A stretch of DNA of 64,000 nucleotides from Gymnorhina tibicen (taxonomy: Eukaryota; Chordata; Aves; Passeriformes; Artamidae): contig VXAZ01001846.1 of the NCBI GenBank assembly GCA_013399875.1, positions 525,920 through 589,919 on the forward strand. Direction: 5' to 3'. Each line of letters opens with the position of its first letter. The first letter of the stretch is position 1. Shown one piece after another: positions 41,401 to 56,400 of this stretch. The notes beneath the pieces were generated by a model. The model ran no database searches. It saw only the letters and a list, made by a program, of their open reading frames with translations, and was not told the DNA's origin. The position numbers were made by a program, and so were the translations under genes.

Positions 41401-44400
41401 AATTATTCCTAATGCCTGAGTCATTAATCCCTATATACCCACAAGAAGAGATAACTTGATGACAAATTCCAGTTTGTCCTGGTTTTCGGATCACACTACT
41501 ACATCCTGAGTAGATTTTGGTTTGTTTCTTCTCAATGGCTACCAACAAAAGATCCAAAAATGAACAAACAAACAAACAGAAGCAGAAAAAATAAGCCAAA
41601 CAAGTCCTCCCACTTTCGGTGACAAATTGACTGCTGAGATGACAAGAACCATTCTCCTTTTCATATCAGACTTTACAGAGCAACTTTTCAGACTCTGTTT
41701 TTTCCATTCTGTAGCATTTATTTTTCCACGTTCTATCCTTTCCATTATATACTTATTTAAATATTATGAAAAAAATAAAGCTATGCAAAACAAGGCATCA
41801 ACAAGATTTAAAACATCCAACGCATGGAGCTTTTTTCTTATAACTGCATGGCTTACAAAAGGTAAATTCCCCTATACAAAGGAGTATAAGCATATAGACT
41901 CCATGCACAGAGACTCTATATTCCTTTCTCTGCAGACTGTATATGTCATGTACTGTTAGCTGGGGAGAGAGTACTGGTAGTGAAATTTGTTAAACTGCAA
42001 AGAAAAACAAGTGATCTGCCTTTTTGTTTTTTTTGGTTGCTTTTTTTTAAACTTATCACTATTCTGAACCCAAATCTCTTTGACTTTGCACTGTACAAAT
42101 CCATTGTGAATGGCTGTGCAAGAATTACAGAAAGATTTAAGGGTTTTTCAGGCTTGTATTCCACACTAAATCGGATTATAAGAAAATATAGATAAAGCAC
42201 TGGTATGCAAGTCTTTTTCCACTTTATGCAAAGTAGTGATTCAGCTTCCTCCAAGGATTTGCTGGTGGAGGCCAAACCTGTATGGAGATTGAAGGAAAAA
42301 CCAAACAACAACAACAAAAGCAGAAAAAAATTTGCCTGAATGAACAAGCCACTGGAATTCAGTAACTCATAGGTTAAAACTACTCTTGCCATTGTAGCGG
42401 CAAGCCTTAGTCATGCTACAGAGCAGTTGTGGTTGTCACTATGTGTGTATGAGAGAATTAAACTGAGAGAATGAAAACTCATGCACTGAATTAAAAATGT
42501 AACACTCTGAACTCTCTGCTTCCCAAGCAGAGGAAATCACTAAGTGTCCTTCCTGCTCAACTTAGAAATGTAACAAATAAAAAGAGGTCATAATATCTTC
42601 CTCATCCTCAGCATGTTAGAACTTTAGTATAATGCATTGGTTGTCAATGTGTAGGAACTCCAGCAGCACGAAATACAAGTGGGGGCTTCACATGCATTTT
42701 TCAAACATCAGTGCAAACTCTGAGGGTTTTTTGGTGTGATAATGAAATCTCTTTGGTGCTTGGGGAGTGGGCATATTTTTGAGAAAGACAAAGATGAAGA
42801 GAAAAAGAAATGTATTTTAGACAAGACAGAACAAATTCTAAAACCCTTTAGCTATGCCATTTCCCATTTGTGACTATGGCAAAGATGGTAAGATGACCAT
42901 ATGGTCAGCTCCTGACATCCCCTTATGTTAATACACTTACCAGCATTAGCCAGAATTACAAATTTAATAATCATCAGCAGCTCTGCTTTCATTTACGTTC
43001 AGTGCATCATCCCTACCTTGCAGGACCAGACACTTATCTCTAACATTTTGTGAGGCTCATGCCCCAGAGTATATTTGGGGAAAAAAAAGCCAACAGCTAA
43101 ACCAGCTGAATCCTTTGGAATTTTTATCCTTCTGTCTATGACTGAAAAGCTGGGATCAATAACACTAGTGCACCTTCTGACCTCATAGCACATATTGGAA
43201 ATAATTTTTTAGAAAGAAAATATTCACTGATGGGGTTAACAACACCATACTGATCAGAAATGGTTAAGACTTGCATCTCTCAAAATCATCAAGAAAAGCA
43301 GCCCTATGAGATGGGGTTACAGCTGGGCAAACAGACAGATGAGCCCTGTGTCTGAGTAAAATGGATGCTGATTACTTACTATTCTATAGGGAATAAATAC
43401 TTTTTTCTATTTTAAATATTCAGTCACTTAGTTCAAATTAAACAAAATGAGGGCTACAGCAAAGCATTTTCAAGTTTTTTCAGCCTCTTGGTGCTGAAAG
43501 CTCATAGCCTTGATAAATTCTTGTCACACCTCTTCCTCCCTTCTGCAAAATGAGAAAAATTATAACACACCTCAAGGCAGACAATGCTACATGTAGATTT
43601 TTTGTGTGGTTTAGTTCACATAATACTATGCAATGCTCTGAAACCTTTCAGCAATGCAAACACAGGTCCTGAGAGTTGAGCTGTAATCAAAAAATTGCTT
43701 GTTCTGCAGAAATGGAGAAACGATTTGATGGCAGCAAACTCTTTTCAAAGACAGAAGTTTCTCAGTAATCTGTAATTCCACAGCAATTTACTAAAAATGT
43801 CAGGATGTCTCTGAGTACAAACAGTAAATGCAAATTGCTATCTGATCTAGTAAGATATTGCTCGTGTCTGAGAGGGTGCTGAGAGGTCCCAGACCTTCCT
43901 TGCATTCAGGTGATGGCAACAGTGCTCAGGACCTGGCAGGATTAGCCCTTAAATCAAAATCGAATCCTCTAATAGTGCTATGCCACCATGGACGCAGCAT
44001 GAAGCAAAAAAATGAAAATGATGTTGAGAAAGAAAGGTCAATGAAAAAAAAGAACATCAATATATAATTTGCTGCTAATGTATTAAAACAATTATAGCAG
44101 TTATGTCACCTAACCACCAAGGCACCAAGAAATCAATGCACAAAGGAATAAAAAGCAAGACATTTATTTCTGGCATTAGGTTAGAAAACTAAAACACATA
44201 AGGGCAAGATATTTAACTTGTACAACCACATTTTTTATTAGAGCACAGAAGTCAGAACTAGGAATCATTTCTAAGGTCATCTCCCAGAAATTTCTGGCAG
44301 GATTTTAACATCTGCAGAATGAATCAAACACATTCTGCCTGGTAAGGTCAAAGAGCCTCCTAAAGTTGCATTCCAGTTGCTGCTATCACATGTATTGGAG

Positions 44401-47400
44401 CAGTTTCTTATTTTGTTGGAGGGATAAAAAGCCCTGAAACCACAGGCAGAGAGCAAATGTCAAACTTGTCCAGCTTTAATGAGACACTAATTTTCTCACA
44501 TAGAAATCTGAAGCTCTCTTTTTTCCCCCAGGTAGGAGGGAGCCCTGGTGATTAATGTGCAGCTGTAATGGTCAGGGTTACTTGAAATTATTGGACAAAT
44601 CCTCTACGCCTAATACATTTCGAAGCATTAGAAATGTTGCCTATAGCAGTCACCCTAAGATATTGATACTTTTTGTTTAAAAAGTGCCTTTGACTGCTGC
44701 AACTAAAACACTGAAGCTGTCCATGCAGTGAAACTTGACAGTATACGGAGGTATTTTAATGCTCATGTGAAATGTGAAATCCTCACACAAGCAGAAGGCA
44801 GACACTCCTTGTTCCCATCAGGCATCTCCCAAAGTACTTGAGAAGAAAAACCCATCCTCTCTTTCCATCGATTGATTAAAATAAGCCAGCCAGGCCCAGA
44901 TTGCCTGGAGCAGCAGGACAGAGGATAAAAGATTTAATGGTTCCCTTTCATCCTTCTGCCTGCAGACCAGCTGCCTGAGCACAGCCTGCTGTAATGTGCC
45001 CTCCTGGGTTAGCACCTCCAGCTTGCACGTTGCCTGGCACCCCAGGCACTGGTGTGGCTCAGTGAAAGTTGTATGAGCAAGTACAAGGCAAGGTTCTGCT
45101 TTTCTGCTTCCGTCTTGCACGGGAACTTCTCTGCATCAGTGCCACCACCCGCCTCCCCAGGCAACCAAGGAGATGCAATGTCTCCAGCTCGGTCCCCTCA
45201 ATGACACAGGTTCCACGTGCCACCGACAGCTGTCACTGCCTCAGTGGTGCCAGCAGGACAGGACTTCTTGTTGTCTGGTGGCAGCACAGCACACAGCCAT
45301 CCTCCAGCAACTGAGAGCAGTGCACTGAAAGGGGCTGTACCCTCTCTCCCCTCTGCCACTGGAAGCCTGGTCCTACCAAATGGGTGCTCTAAGGTGCCTT
45401 AAGGCTGCTCAAGACTTTTGCCTGGTCCACCAGACCAGCACACATTCCAGTATAAACGGAACTTGAAAATCAGACATTCAGCCTTCAGAAAGTTAACACA
45501 GAGGAAGGTGCACTTAATCTTTATTCTTTTCATCTTTGCTGTCCAACACTCATATGGCATTGAAGAATAACCAAGTTTCAGGCTCAGCATGTCTTTGGCA
45601 CTGCTGAATTGGAAAATCTTCTCCTAGGAAACAGTAATCTTCAAATCTAATATTATATATAAGCATAAAAATCATCACATCTTCAAAAAATGATTCTGAG
45701 TTCCTAACCTCTAGATCATCGAGATGCTTTGAAACAGTCTGCTTCTCAGTGACATTTCTGAGAACATGAGCCCAAATTTTTTGTTTACAACCCAAAAATA
45801 ACATATCTATTTGGGTATATATATTTAAAAACTCTTAATTGGCATTATTTTCAAGTTGAGACTATTAGCCCCAAAAGGCTTTACTTCAAAATCCACCGTA
45901 TTTGGACAACATCCAGTCCAGCAGATTATGACAACTACAGTATAGGGACCAGAATACATTCCATGCTGGTACATGACATGGATAAAGGACAGGTCAAACT
46001 ACACGTGGCAGTGCCCCACCTAAAGCTCTGCAGGCCAGGTACAATGTCTAGACTTCAGTGTGCAGCGTTATCCCATCACCTGCTGCTAACTGCTTTCCAT
46101 ACAACCAGAGAGACAGGTCCCTTAGGGGAACAGAAATGTACGGATCCGCACTGTGTATTTTTAAAAGTGTTTAGCAAGAAGCTTTGATCTATTATCTTCC
46201 CCCCTACAAAGGAGCAAGGGGAAATTTCTTTGTGCTTCAGCCCAAGGAAGGAGATATAAGGAGTACCTTGTTTGCCCCTGGGAGCCAAATTATCATAAAT
46301 ATGCTAAGCAGTGCAAGCTCCCCAACATGTGGCACTGGTGCACATGCAGTAAACATCACAGCATCTCTTCAGGGAAGCCTAGCACGACAAAGCCTCCACT
46401 GGCAAAACGCTCCTGGCTTCTGTAGATTTGACAGAATTGCCTATAAAGGGAACGATGGCATTTTCATCTGAGCAAGAACTGTTTAATTTGGTCCAAATCT
46501 CTGTACAAGATGGGAATAGCACACACTAGACTAATGAACAGACCACACATTTCTTCCAGCACATGAAAGGTCAAGTGGTGGGATATTTTTGGTGTATTGG
46601 GTCGCACACACCAGGTTAGGGTCTTGCATACACAGCTGCGGCCCGCTGTCATGTAACCTCAAAAGCAGAGGCTCACTTAACATCTTCTGACATATGGAGG
46701 CGAAAGGCCCAGCCAGGGTGCTGCACGGCCATGATGTGTTACAGGCTCTGCTGGGGAGGAGGCAAAGGGGAGGAAGGAATATATCTGGCAAGCCCCAGAG
46801 GAGACCCAGACAGACACTGGCATACTGTAGTGTCACAGCTGTGCTGGAGGATGCCACTTCCAGCATTTTGCCCAGGGTGTACAATACTTCAGGCTGACGG
46901 GCAGACAATTCTCAGATCCCTCTGAAATAACTTACGCAATGTCTAACAACACACCTACAAGGCGGCAGAGGGGGGTGGCACGAGGAACACGACATCCAAG
47001 AGAACCCAAAAACCAAGCAGAGCCATACTTGCATCTTACATTTCCACACCTGTCTTCCTCCCCACTCCCCAGGGCAGTGAAGCTTTACAGTATAAAACCA
47101 GAACAATGAGCACCAGAACACTCACAACGCAGCTGCATTTTGCCTCCTTATGTGGTGAATGGGTTGCAAAAAAATCTGATGAGTTTCATGATGGTGATGT
47201 TAAAATACATTGTAACAGTAATTGTAGACTTATTTATAAGATATAGGTCCTTAAATTATGACCTGAAATTGTACCTGCTACACTGAGACACCCAAATCAC
47301 TCCAGTGACAGGTTAACATGTAATTAAAGACAGCTTTTCTCCTTATTATTATTACAACTTAATGGAAGACAGCAATAAAAAAAATGCCTTGCACATAGTC

Positions 47401-50400
47401 TGAATATGTATTAAGAACATCTAAAAACTTCAAACAATTGTGTTTGTCAGTACAACCCTGTGCTGACAGCTGAATGAAAGGAATCACAAAGGTTCTTGCT
47501 TGTGCTGTTTAAAGATCATACAGGAGTAAGACACAAGGAAGATATTATCCAGAGTTCACCTGCTTGTAAGTATTAGAACACCTGCATGGGCACCTGCATA
47601 TGTGGCAGCTGAACTGCGTTTGTGTGCAATTTGGCATCTCAATGCCACACTATTAAGACAGAAGGCCTTTATATTGATAATTTTCAAACTATTTACACTC
47701 ATTGGGGAGTTCAGCATTAGATCCTTGGTTCAGCTGTACCGTAATTACTCAGGAGTTTTTATTTGATGGCACTGCTTATTTCAGTTAAATAAAGTGGAAA
47801 TACTAAACAATTATAGATGAAAGCACAGTGGGGTAATTTTCTAAAGGTTTATATTCACTTTTGCCATTATTTTGGATTTTTAGTGCTATTTATTGATTCA
47901 GTCACAAAAAAAAACCCAGATGCAAAACACAGCTCTCAGACAGGCATAACTTTGGACTGGTACACTCCAGCTTTCTTCCTTTCTATCTTTCTTCTCCAAG
48001 TCTTATGACATGCTGTGTTTTTCATGCACACACTGGAAAGCATCTAATGCAAGAGATGCATTCTGTATTTCACGGAAAGTGTTTGATTTTCAGCCCTTCA
48101 TCAAGACAGCCAGCTGTCTCCTGGACTTCACAGGGCACAGAGGAATCTCCTTGGCTGACTGGTAAGCCCCACCTTTCTGCACAAGTATACACAAATCTGA
48201 TGCAGTGTTAAGTATTTCACGGAAAGTGTTTGATTTTCAGCCCTTCATCAAGACAGCCAGCTGTCTCCTGGACTTCACAGGGCACAGAGGAATCTCCTTG
48301 GCTGACTGGTAAGCCCCACCTTTCTGCACAAGTATACACAAATCTGATGCAGTGTTAAGGGAAAAGGTAAAAATCACAAACTGCGGTAACAGATAAGCCC
48401 CTGTATTAAACGGTGCCTCTTGGATCATCTGCTCCATGACCATGTTTCACCACCACAGCACCTGGCTGTGACTAGTGCTCGCTGCCATCTTTCATTTCTA
48501 TAGCTCTTTCAGGCCATAAGTGCCAGCACGGTTTTCATAAAACGTGCTTTATTTTCCCAGCGTATAGAGAAAAGGAGGCAGATATGGGCTCAGGAGAGGG
48601 GGGAGGTACCTGCCAAGGCTGAGTACACAAACCCACTGTCCCATGCAGACAACACCAATGCTTTTGGCTAACACCATCAAATCTGAGTCAGATGGTGATC
48701 CCATTGCAAACTGACTTTGCCTTTCAGTTTTTCAAATCCTCTTCAAATTAAATAGGCTAACAGCATAATCTCTTTTTTTTTTATTAAACTGATTTGCTTA
48801 TTCAATTAGTCATTAAAGGCAATTATAAAAAATTACTTTTTCTTACTAAGAAGCCGTATGCTTTCCATATCACCACCAGTTAGCCCATGGGAAATCATCA
48901 ATTATGTGATGACAGTCTCAGACTGCAATCACTTTCCCATGGCTGCAGCCTGGTAAACACTTCTGCTAGGTGTAACACTTCCTATAGCTTCTTTCAGGTC
49001 ACAAAATAGTGAGCATGCATTTATTGTTCCTAAAGAGCCTGTCAGAGAAGGTAGCAAAGCATCTTAAAGGAAGACTCTGAGGATTACATACCACCCCTTC
49101 AGCTAGATGAATACTTCATATACAGGAACATATATTTAAAAGCGATTTTCCATATCAGTTTTTAGAAACACATCACCGATTACAATAAACATACAGGAGC
49201 TGGAATTAATTCCATTAGGAGCTGCTGTTCTGAAGAAACAGTAGCCCACATCCCAGAAGGACAATGAACTATAATATGCAAGCTCATTTAATCACTGTAT
49301 CCAATTACAAGGAGGAATAAATCATCACACACATGCCCATGTCTGAATTTTAAAAAGTAAATAGATCATGAATAGTCAAGCAAAATGCTATGAATCTCTG
49401 GATTCAGAGATTAGGAGGGGAAGTGGTGCATTCACTTCCCATTTGATATTTTTTGTTCCATTGATCATATAGAGCTGACATTCTCTGCAGCAGGGGACAC
49501 AAAATTCTGACATTCACCTCAACGGAGTTTGTATATGGTCTAACAACAGACTTTCCTAGTTTCTCTGCCCTGATGCATACCCAGGACTCCCCTAAGTAAC
49601 AGGGGTTCAGAAGAGGAGCTGGCTTTCTTCCTAACACAACAAATAGCAGCACTTTGGGCAACTGCTCCTACCCTTTGCTGTAAACTCCCTCATCCCAGAC
49701 CTACATGACCATATGCTCCACAAGGATCTGAATCCTCTCCATTTGTCAGGAAAACCAAGTACAGCAGTTTCTTGCAAAGCTGATGGCATTTTCATGTTTT
49801 CCAGATGCTTTTAGAAAACTGTTATCAAATATTTATCATTCTTTGTAATCAAGAACATAGTTGTAACTTCCCAAATTACATCTTACTAACCTTGACTCCC
49901 TGAACAAATTTCCTATCCATTAAACTATGATGTTATATCAAATGTCCTACGGCCCATTTGCATGTCAAAACCCTCAGCCCAGAAGGGAGATTAGATACTC
50001 ATTAATAACAACATGATCTGTACTCACACATCAAAGAAAAAACCTGTTTACAGGTTTTACATAATATTTACATAAACTGCACAAGCAGCCCATGACATAT
50101 TTGCCTGGAGAGATGGGCCATCATGCTGGAGTCAGCAGCAAAATTTCCCTCAAGCCAGTGATACTACACACACCTCAGGAAAATGCCTTCTTTGCAATGG
50201 GAGAAGCCCAGTTTCAGCTGGCAGAGACCTTCCCTTGTCTACAGGTTTAGACTTCGCTTGTCCAACATGCCCAGGTTTCCCAGCTGAGCACATCCCAAAA
50301 TCTCCTCGTGCGTGCTTTGGGGCTCCTGCCCACAGCAAACCTCGGAGGTCCCATGATGGCAGTGGCTCCCCAGGGTGTCGCACTGCCCTGGGGAAAGGCT

Positions 50401-53400
50401 CTGTGCCCATCAGCAGCCCCAACACTGACGGAGTCTCCAAGGCATTTGCAAGCTGCTGTGCCCTAGGAGCCCCGCAGTGCAGTTGCAAGGAGAGCAAGGA
50501 GGGAATAGACAGTGTCCCTTTGCTTCCCTGGCCCTGCTCCAGAGACATCCAGGGGACAGGACAGCGAGGAGCCTGCAGCAAGTCCTGCAGCCTCCTCGCA
50601 ACAGGCTGGGCTCCAGCAGGCCGGAGGTCTGCACCTGCTTGTCCATCCTAAGAACCACCTGGCTGCCCCCATGCAGCCTCTTTGTTCAGCCCGCGCAGCT
50701 GAAGTGGAAGTGAGGAGGCATTCTGCCTGCTGGGAAGTGGGGTGCATGTGTGTGCTGAATTGCTACATCATCCTGTTGTAGCCTCCCTGCCACTGCTTGA
50801 TGGCACGTACCAGGATGGAAATTTTCCACCTGCCTGTTACAGAGTTAAACTCTACAGACAGCAATGCAGACAGTTAACTTCTACAGGCCGTAAGAGGAGA
50901 AGCTGTAGCCACCTTAATAGGCAAAATGTTTGCATGTGCCCATTCTTGGTGGTTTTCACATTTCGGGGCAATGCTACACGGTCACTGCTGCTTTAAGGCT
51001 TTGAATGAAAACCCTTTGACAATGGGATCTGACAAATGCTATTTGTTTGTGGTTGTTTTTCACTGTTGTTTGTTTGCTTCCAGCTTGTGGCTGTGCATCC
51101 CCCATGATGTTACTAACAGTATCAACAAACAAAATCCCATGGACAAGGCTCCTATGGGGCAGGGAATGAAATCCAACAAGGGTTTCATTATTGTATTGAT
51201 GCTGGGACTCTGAATTCATGGCTGGGAAAGAACAAAACCAGGATCTGGCTTTCTGGTTTCAGCTGCAGTGGTTCCTAGAGAGAGGTCAACCAGCCTAAAT
51301 TCCAAGAAATGGATGTGAAGAGGGTTAAAGAAAGGCTGCTTGTGGAATTGGCAGAGCCTTGTGGGCAGTGAGAGGAGGAGGGGTAATGGCAGGAGGGGGA
51401 TGCAGGGTGTAGAAAAAAGAAAAAAGGAAAGAAACTGAAAAGCAATAAAATGTGAGGTATAAAAGCTTCTAGCAGTCCCAAGTCAGACACCGTGATTTCT
51501 CCATGATTACATCTCTCATTCTGGCAATTTTTATCTCCATCAAAACTCAAGTTCAAGCAAAGGAATAAAATCACAGTTCATGCCAAATGCCATCGCAAGA
51601 AAACCAAAGTTTTTCATTATTAACTTCCATCAAAATTAGATGCATTAATGCTGCCACTTTATTTATGTTAATCTATTTTCGCCAAACTCTCACCCCGAAA
51701 TGTTTTTGCACTCAGTGTCCTTGTAGCCATCACATTTTCACTTCAGAGAGAGAAGTATGATTTTGGTTTTAGAAGGATCTCACAAACTTTTCTGAACTAA
51801 GACAAGGTCATCTCATGACCTCAGCCTGGCTTGGGAGAGAGTGGTGTGAGCTGCTGCCACAGCTACAGCTCACATCAGTATTTTTCACCTTGTCTAAAAG
51901 ATGGGACAAGTAATGTACTTTATTGCAGAACTGATGCTATTCTGAAAGCTCTTTCTGTCAGTGCCAGCTATGCTCCATGAGGGTAACTGACATGTCATGA
52001 AAAACCTTTGGCTGTCAAAGTGCTGTAATTCTACTCCTATTTCAATCTTTGAAAGGATCAAAATTGACTTTAAAAAAACAAGCAGGACTGTCTCCAGTGC
52101 CAGCTACACAGACTCTCCTAAAAGGTGTTATACACCCCAAGTAATACCAAACTGGATCAAACCTTTCCCTCTAAAAAAAGTAACAGCAATGTAAAGCCTG
52201 CATTATGACCTTACCAATTGCAGTTAATGCACAGGGCTTCTGAATTAATGCACAGGGCTTCTGAATTTATGCTCAGCGCATTCTGCTCCATTATCTCCTT
52301 CTTAGACAGGCCCCTCCACTCTCACAAAAGTATTCTTACTACAACTATCTACTCCTACATCCAACAGCCAATCTTCTCCCTCGCCCACTAAAATAAAAAC
52401 CTAGCAAAACATCACAAACCACAGCAGAACACCCTGCCAACCTCTTCCAGCACACAGCAAATTTGGCCTTTAGCAGCTGCTGTCACATCTGCTCTTTCTC
52501 TTTTTCCCTTGAACATGCTAGAGAAGGCAGCAGCCACTGTTAGGGCAGGGCAGAGCCTGGCTCTGCTGCACCTGGTAACCCAGAGTGTGCTGGCACCAGT
52601 TTGCCAATGCCCCAGACAGACTTTCTCAAGCAATTGTGTTTATTCAGCTACACAGCAAGCAGAGGCATTCCGTGCTGTAATGCAGCCCAGGGTTCCCGGC
52701 TATTAAGGGAGGTCTTAAGAGCCCACAAAAAGCCCATTGGGAAACAGGCAGAAATCTATACCAATTAATGGTTCACAAATAGGTCTTGGGTTGTGGCTTT
52801 TTGTTCTTAATCTCCCCGGGTGACCTCTGAGCCCAGGGATTTACAGAAAGCAGTAAAGTGGGAAAGAAAAGGACTGCACCAGTACACTGCACAACCAAGC
52901 ATCACCTAATGGCAGTAACAGGGAGCATGAGAGGCAGCTTAGTAAAGTAACAATAACTGTAGTTTGGCTATAACCAAAACCAGTCCCACTCTTGCTCACA
53001 AAAAGACCAAGGCTGCTACTTCCATAGTACTGTGAAACTGTTTGAACTCAGGGCATGTTAAGAAGGATTGTGGGGGAAGGAGGAATTAACAGCATGAGAG
53101 TAAATTTAGTTCACAAGAGGGAAAAAAGCCGCTTTGAAGAACAGATTTCTTTCAGATTCTTAATACACAACCTCAAAGCACAGGTCTGCAGTGAATCCAT
53201 CCTTCCACCCTGTGGGCGGGGAATGAAGGCACTCTTTATATTCCTCAGAAAATGTTAATCTCACAAGAAAATCATTGTATTATAGCAACTTGGAGCACTG
53301 AAAACACTGGAATTCAAACTCTGAAGACAGTGCATGAACTGTATTCTTGGACTCAGAGATAGAGCAAGCATGTCAAGATACAGTTTTATGTTTTCAGCAT

Positions 53401-56400
53401 TCTTCCATAAAAATTCCCCCATTCCATAAAAGCTTTTTTCCAAAAAAAAAAAAAAATTTTTAAAAAAACCCAAAACCCAACGAATTTCAGAGCACCATCT
53501 CTGAGCTTTCAGAAAGGAATGCTCTGCTGAATCCTGAGAACAAGCTTCCAACTTAACAACCATCGTACTAAGTGCTAACAGCAACACAGGAGTCATTAGT
53601 GTAGAAACACACCTACTTAGGTCAGCAGCTGGGGAATCTCGGTGTGATCGAAGAGGAACACAAAAAGAAGAGTACCTGGATGACAGTGTCCAGTTTTTCA
53701 ACATCTTGCAGATTTGGGTTTGATAGTAAAAAGCTTTAAGAAGGAAGAAAATGAGTACAATACTAATCGGTGAGAACAATAAATAGCAGACCTGTGGTGA
53801 AGGGCCCCATGTTTGGGGTTCCTGAAGGACAGGGTGGTCTGTGGCTCCTGCTGAAGGAACAGGATGTGTGGACACTTTATAAGAAGCAGCAACACTGATT
53901 ATTTCAGTTTTGCAGTTCCAGTTCCCACTCTCACAGCTAACTGACCCGCCAGCCCACACACCATCTGTTGCTATTCCTCTTACGCTACTCTTACAAATCA
54001 GGCCCCACTTTTCATCTACTAGAAACAGCACTTTTTAGATAACTACACATGTTTTATAGTCAGCTTCAGTGAGCCACGTTATGGGAAAATATGAAGACAG
54101 GGCTGTATCTGGGGGCTGAGAGGATCTAGAAAGCTGTGTCTCCTCCACAGTAGAGGTTGTCCTGTCCCTTCATGAATTTCACTCTTGGTGGTTTGATCAA
54201 ATTGCTGCAGGGGAATGGATCTGCGGTAGACAGAAGACAGCAAGAGTTACCACAGTTTAGATTCATTTCAGAACCTGGCTATGATTTTTTTGCTAAGCTG
54301 ATGTTGACTTGTTCTGGTGTTCATATGGCTCACTACAGGCAGTATGACATTAGGTGCAACAGAAGGGACCCGACCTGCTACACCTCCAGACCTGCAGCTG
54401 TGGAACTGACCTAACTTCCTGTGTAGCATTTGAGCCAGACAGGGAATCAACCCAAGTGGTTGGTGTATCTCTAAGATGACAGGTCTCTTGATGAGAGAGA
54501 TTTCTTTGGCACGACCCCTGTGCAGTGACTCAGTTTTCCCCTTCGACTTCGTAGCCCTCGTAGCCCTAACCTTCTGACCTGGGAACATGAGTTATTTCTG
54601 CTACATTTGACACTGACCAGCCACACTTGAGTGATTAGAAAAGGATTCAGACTAAGGCAGAAACTAAGAAGCAACCTCTGCTATTCTTTTAACCACTAAA
54701 ATACAAGTATTTTTATAAAATCTTCCAAGATTTTTTTATCCCTCCCATACACTTCTTGGCTTAGCACCACCAGACAATTAGGACTTATCAAAAGCACCAT
54801 TCTGGAAAAAGTTCTATAGAAATGCTTTTCAAATATACAATCATGTCTCTTTATGATCTCAGCTACTTAACGTATCTGTTAATTTTTATATATATGACCA
54901 TATATAATTTCATATATCTGAAATACTCCATTGATTTGATAGTTATATCACCTAGACTTCCAATGTTATGAGGGAAAAGAGATGTTACGAATAACTGATT
55001 AAATGTCTTTAGGGTTACATTTCCAGCAAACTTATCAAATTCGCAGTGTCATAACATCTTATCTTCCAGGTACCTCATCAAAATGCTTATATCACCCAAG
55101 CCTATTTTGCAGTACAACAAATGAACATTTTCTGCCTTTTTTGACTTAAAAGCCTTTTCCACTGTCAAAAGAAAATCATTTTTACCCCTAAAAATGTTCT
55201 CCTGATAGACCTACACTTCCCAATTCTTTTCTGCTTGAACAACTAAGATCATCAAAAACCCTGACACTGTCTACAATGCACATCTTCATAATAAATGGTT
55301 TTACACTAGGCTTTCATGACAGCTCCTTATCACTTTCTCACATAGCAAAAGGAGACAATTGGCAATAATGAATCACAGAATTACAGGGAAAACACTGAGA
55401 AACTCAGAATACTATGATCCAATTGGCTGTCATATAGAATGGGTAGCTTTTTCTTCTACAAATTTGACTCAAACACAGAACATTAAACACTTGGGGCTCT
55501 ACCAGCTATTCTTGCAGTGAGTACAAAAAAATGTATTTAGGTGCCCACAGTGCACAGCGTGCCTCGGTGCTCCTGTGCACACCGAAACCATGTGTTTGTC
55601 TGATGGCTACCTCAGTTACTTTCTCTCCCTGAAAGCGTCTAACTTGCTAAGTGTACCTACAGCATAAAAGTATTTGTGGTGATGAACTGAAAAAAATACC
55701 ATCTGTATCTACAAAGAGAGTACTGATCATGAATAAGGATGTTTATCATTCCCCATGTTGACTCTAGTTTCCCAGTCATTGGATATAATGGTGAGACAAT
55801 TCAGGAGCAGCATTCCCAGACTCTGCCTTTCCAACAGTTTGCCCAAACAAGTTTTAGTGCCCAAGTGCAAATAAATTCTTTTCAGGCTGCATGTCCTCAT
55901 TTCTCAGAAAAAACTGTCTGAGCTCCTGACACAAGAGAGCATTTCAGACATATTCCCCTCACTGGCATTTCCCATTATCTTCGGCACCGCAGCATGTGAC
56001 CCTCTGTCTGTCTGTAGTGAATCCCAGACATGGTGCTCCTTCTGCAAGCTGATTCAGCTCACTACTGTGACAGAAAATAATCCTGTCGAAGGGAGAAAAA
56101 AAAAAAAATTCCTATTAAGGTACCTAAATCTACTTGGCACAAGGTCAAGCCAAGTATAGCAGAGGAGATGGGGCAGCGTGGCAATGTACAGGTGGACAGT
56201 TAGAGGATGTCAGACCTTCCCATTTGAGCAGAAGCCAGTGTCACTGGTCACTGCCGGCAACCTTGGACCCAACTTCATGCTATCCCCAGAGCTCCTGCTT
56301 CTCTTGTCCCAGCTTCAGGTTCCACCATGCCATTTGCAAAGCCACTCAGCAGAAAACGACTCCCACTCTGCTGCCAGCTGAACTGATAACTCACTCAGTT

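Noticed and set aside
50150..50781. Overlapping frames of up to 143 codons on both strands in intron 1
   Set aside because: This is a compositional effect of a locally GC-rich patch. Cys/Ser/Pro-rich translations with no known motif.
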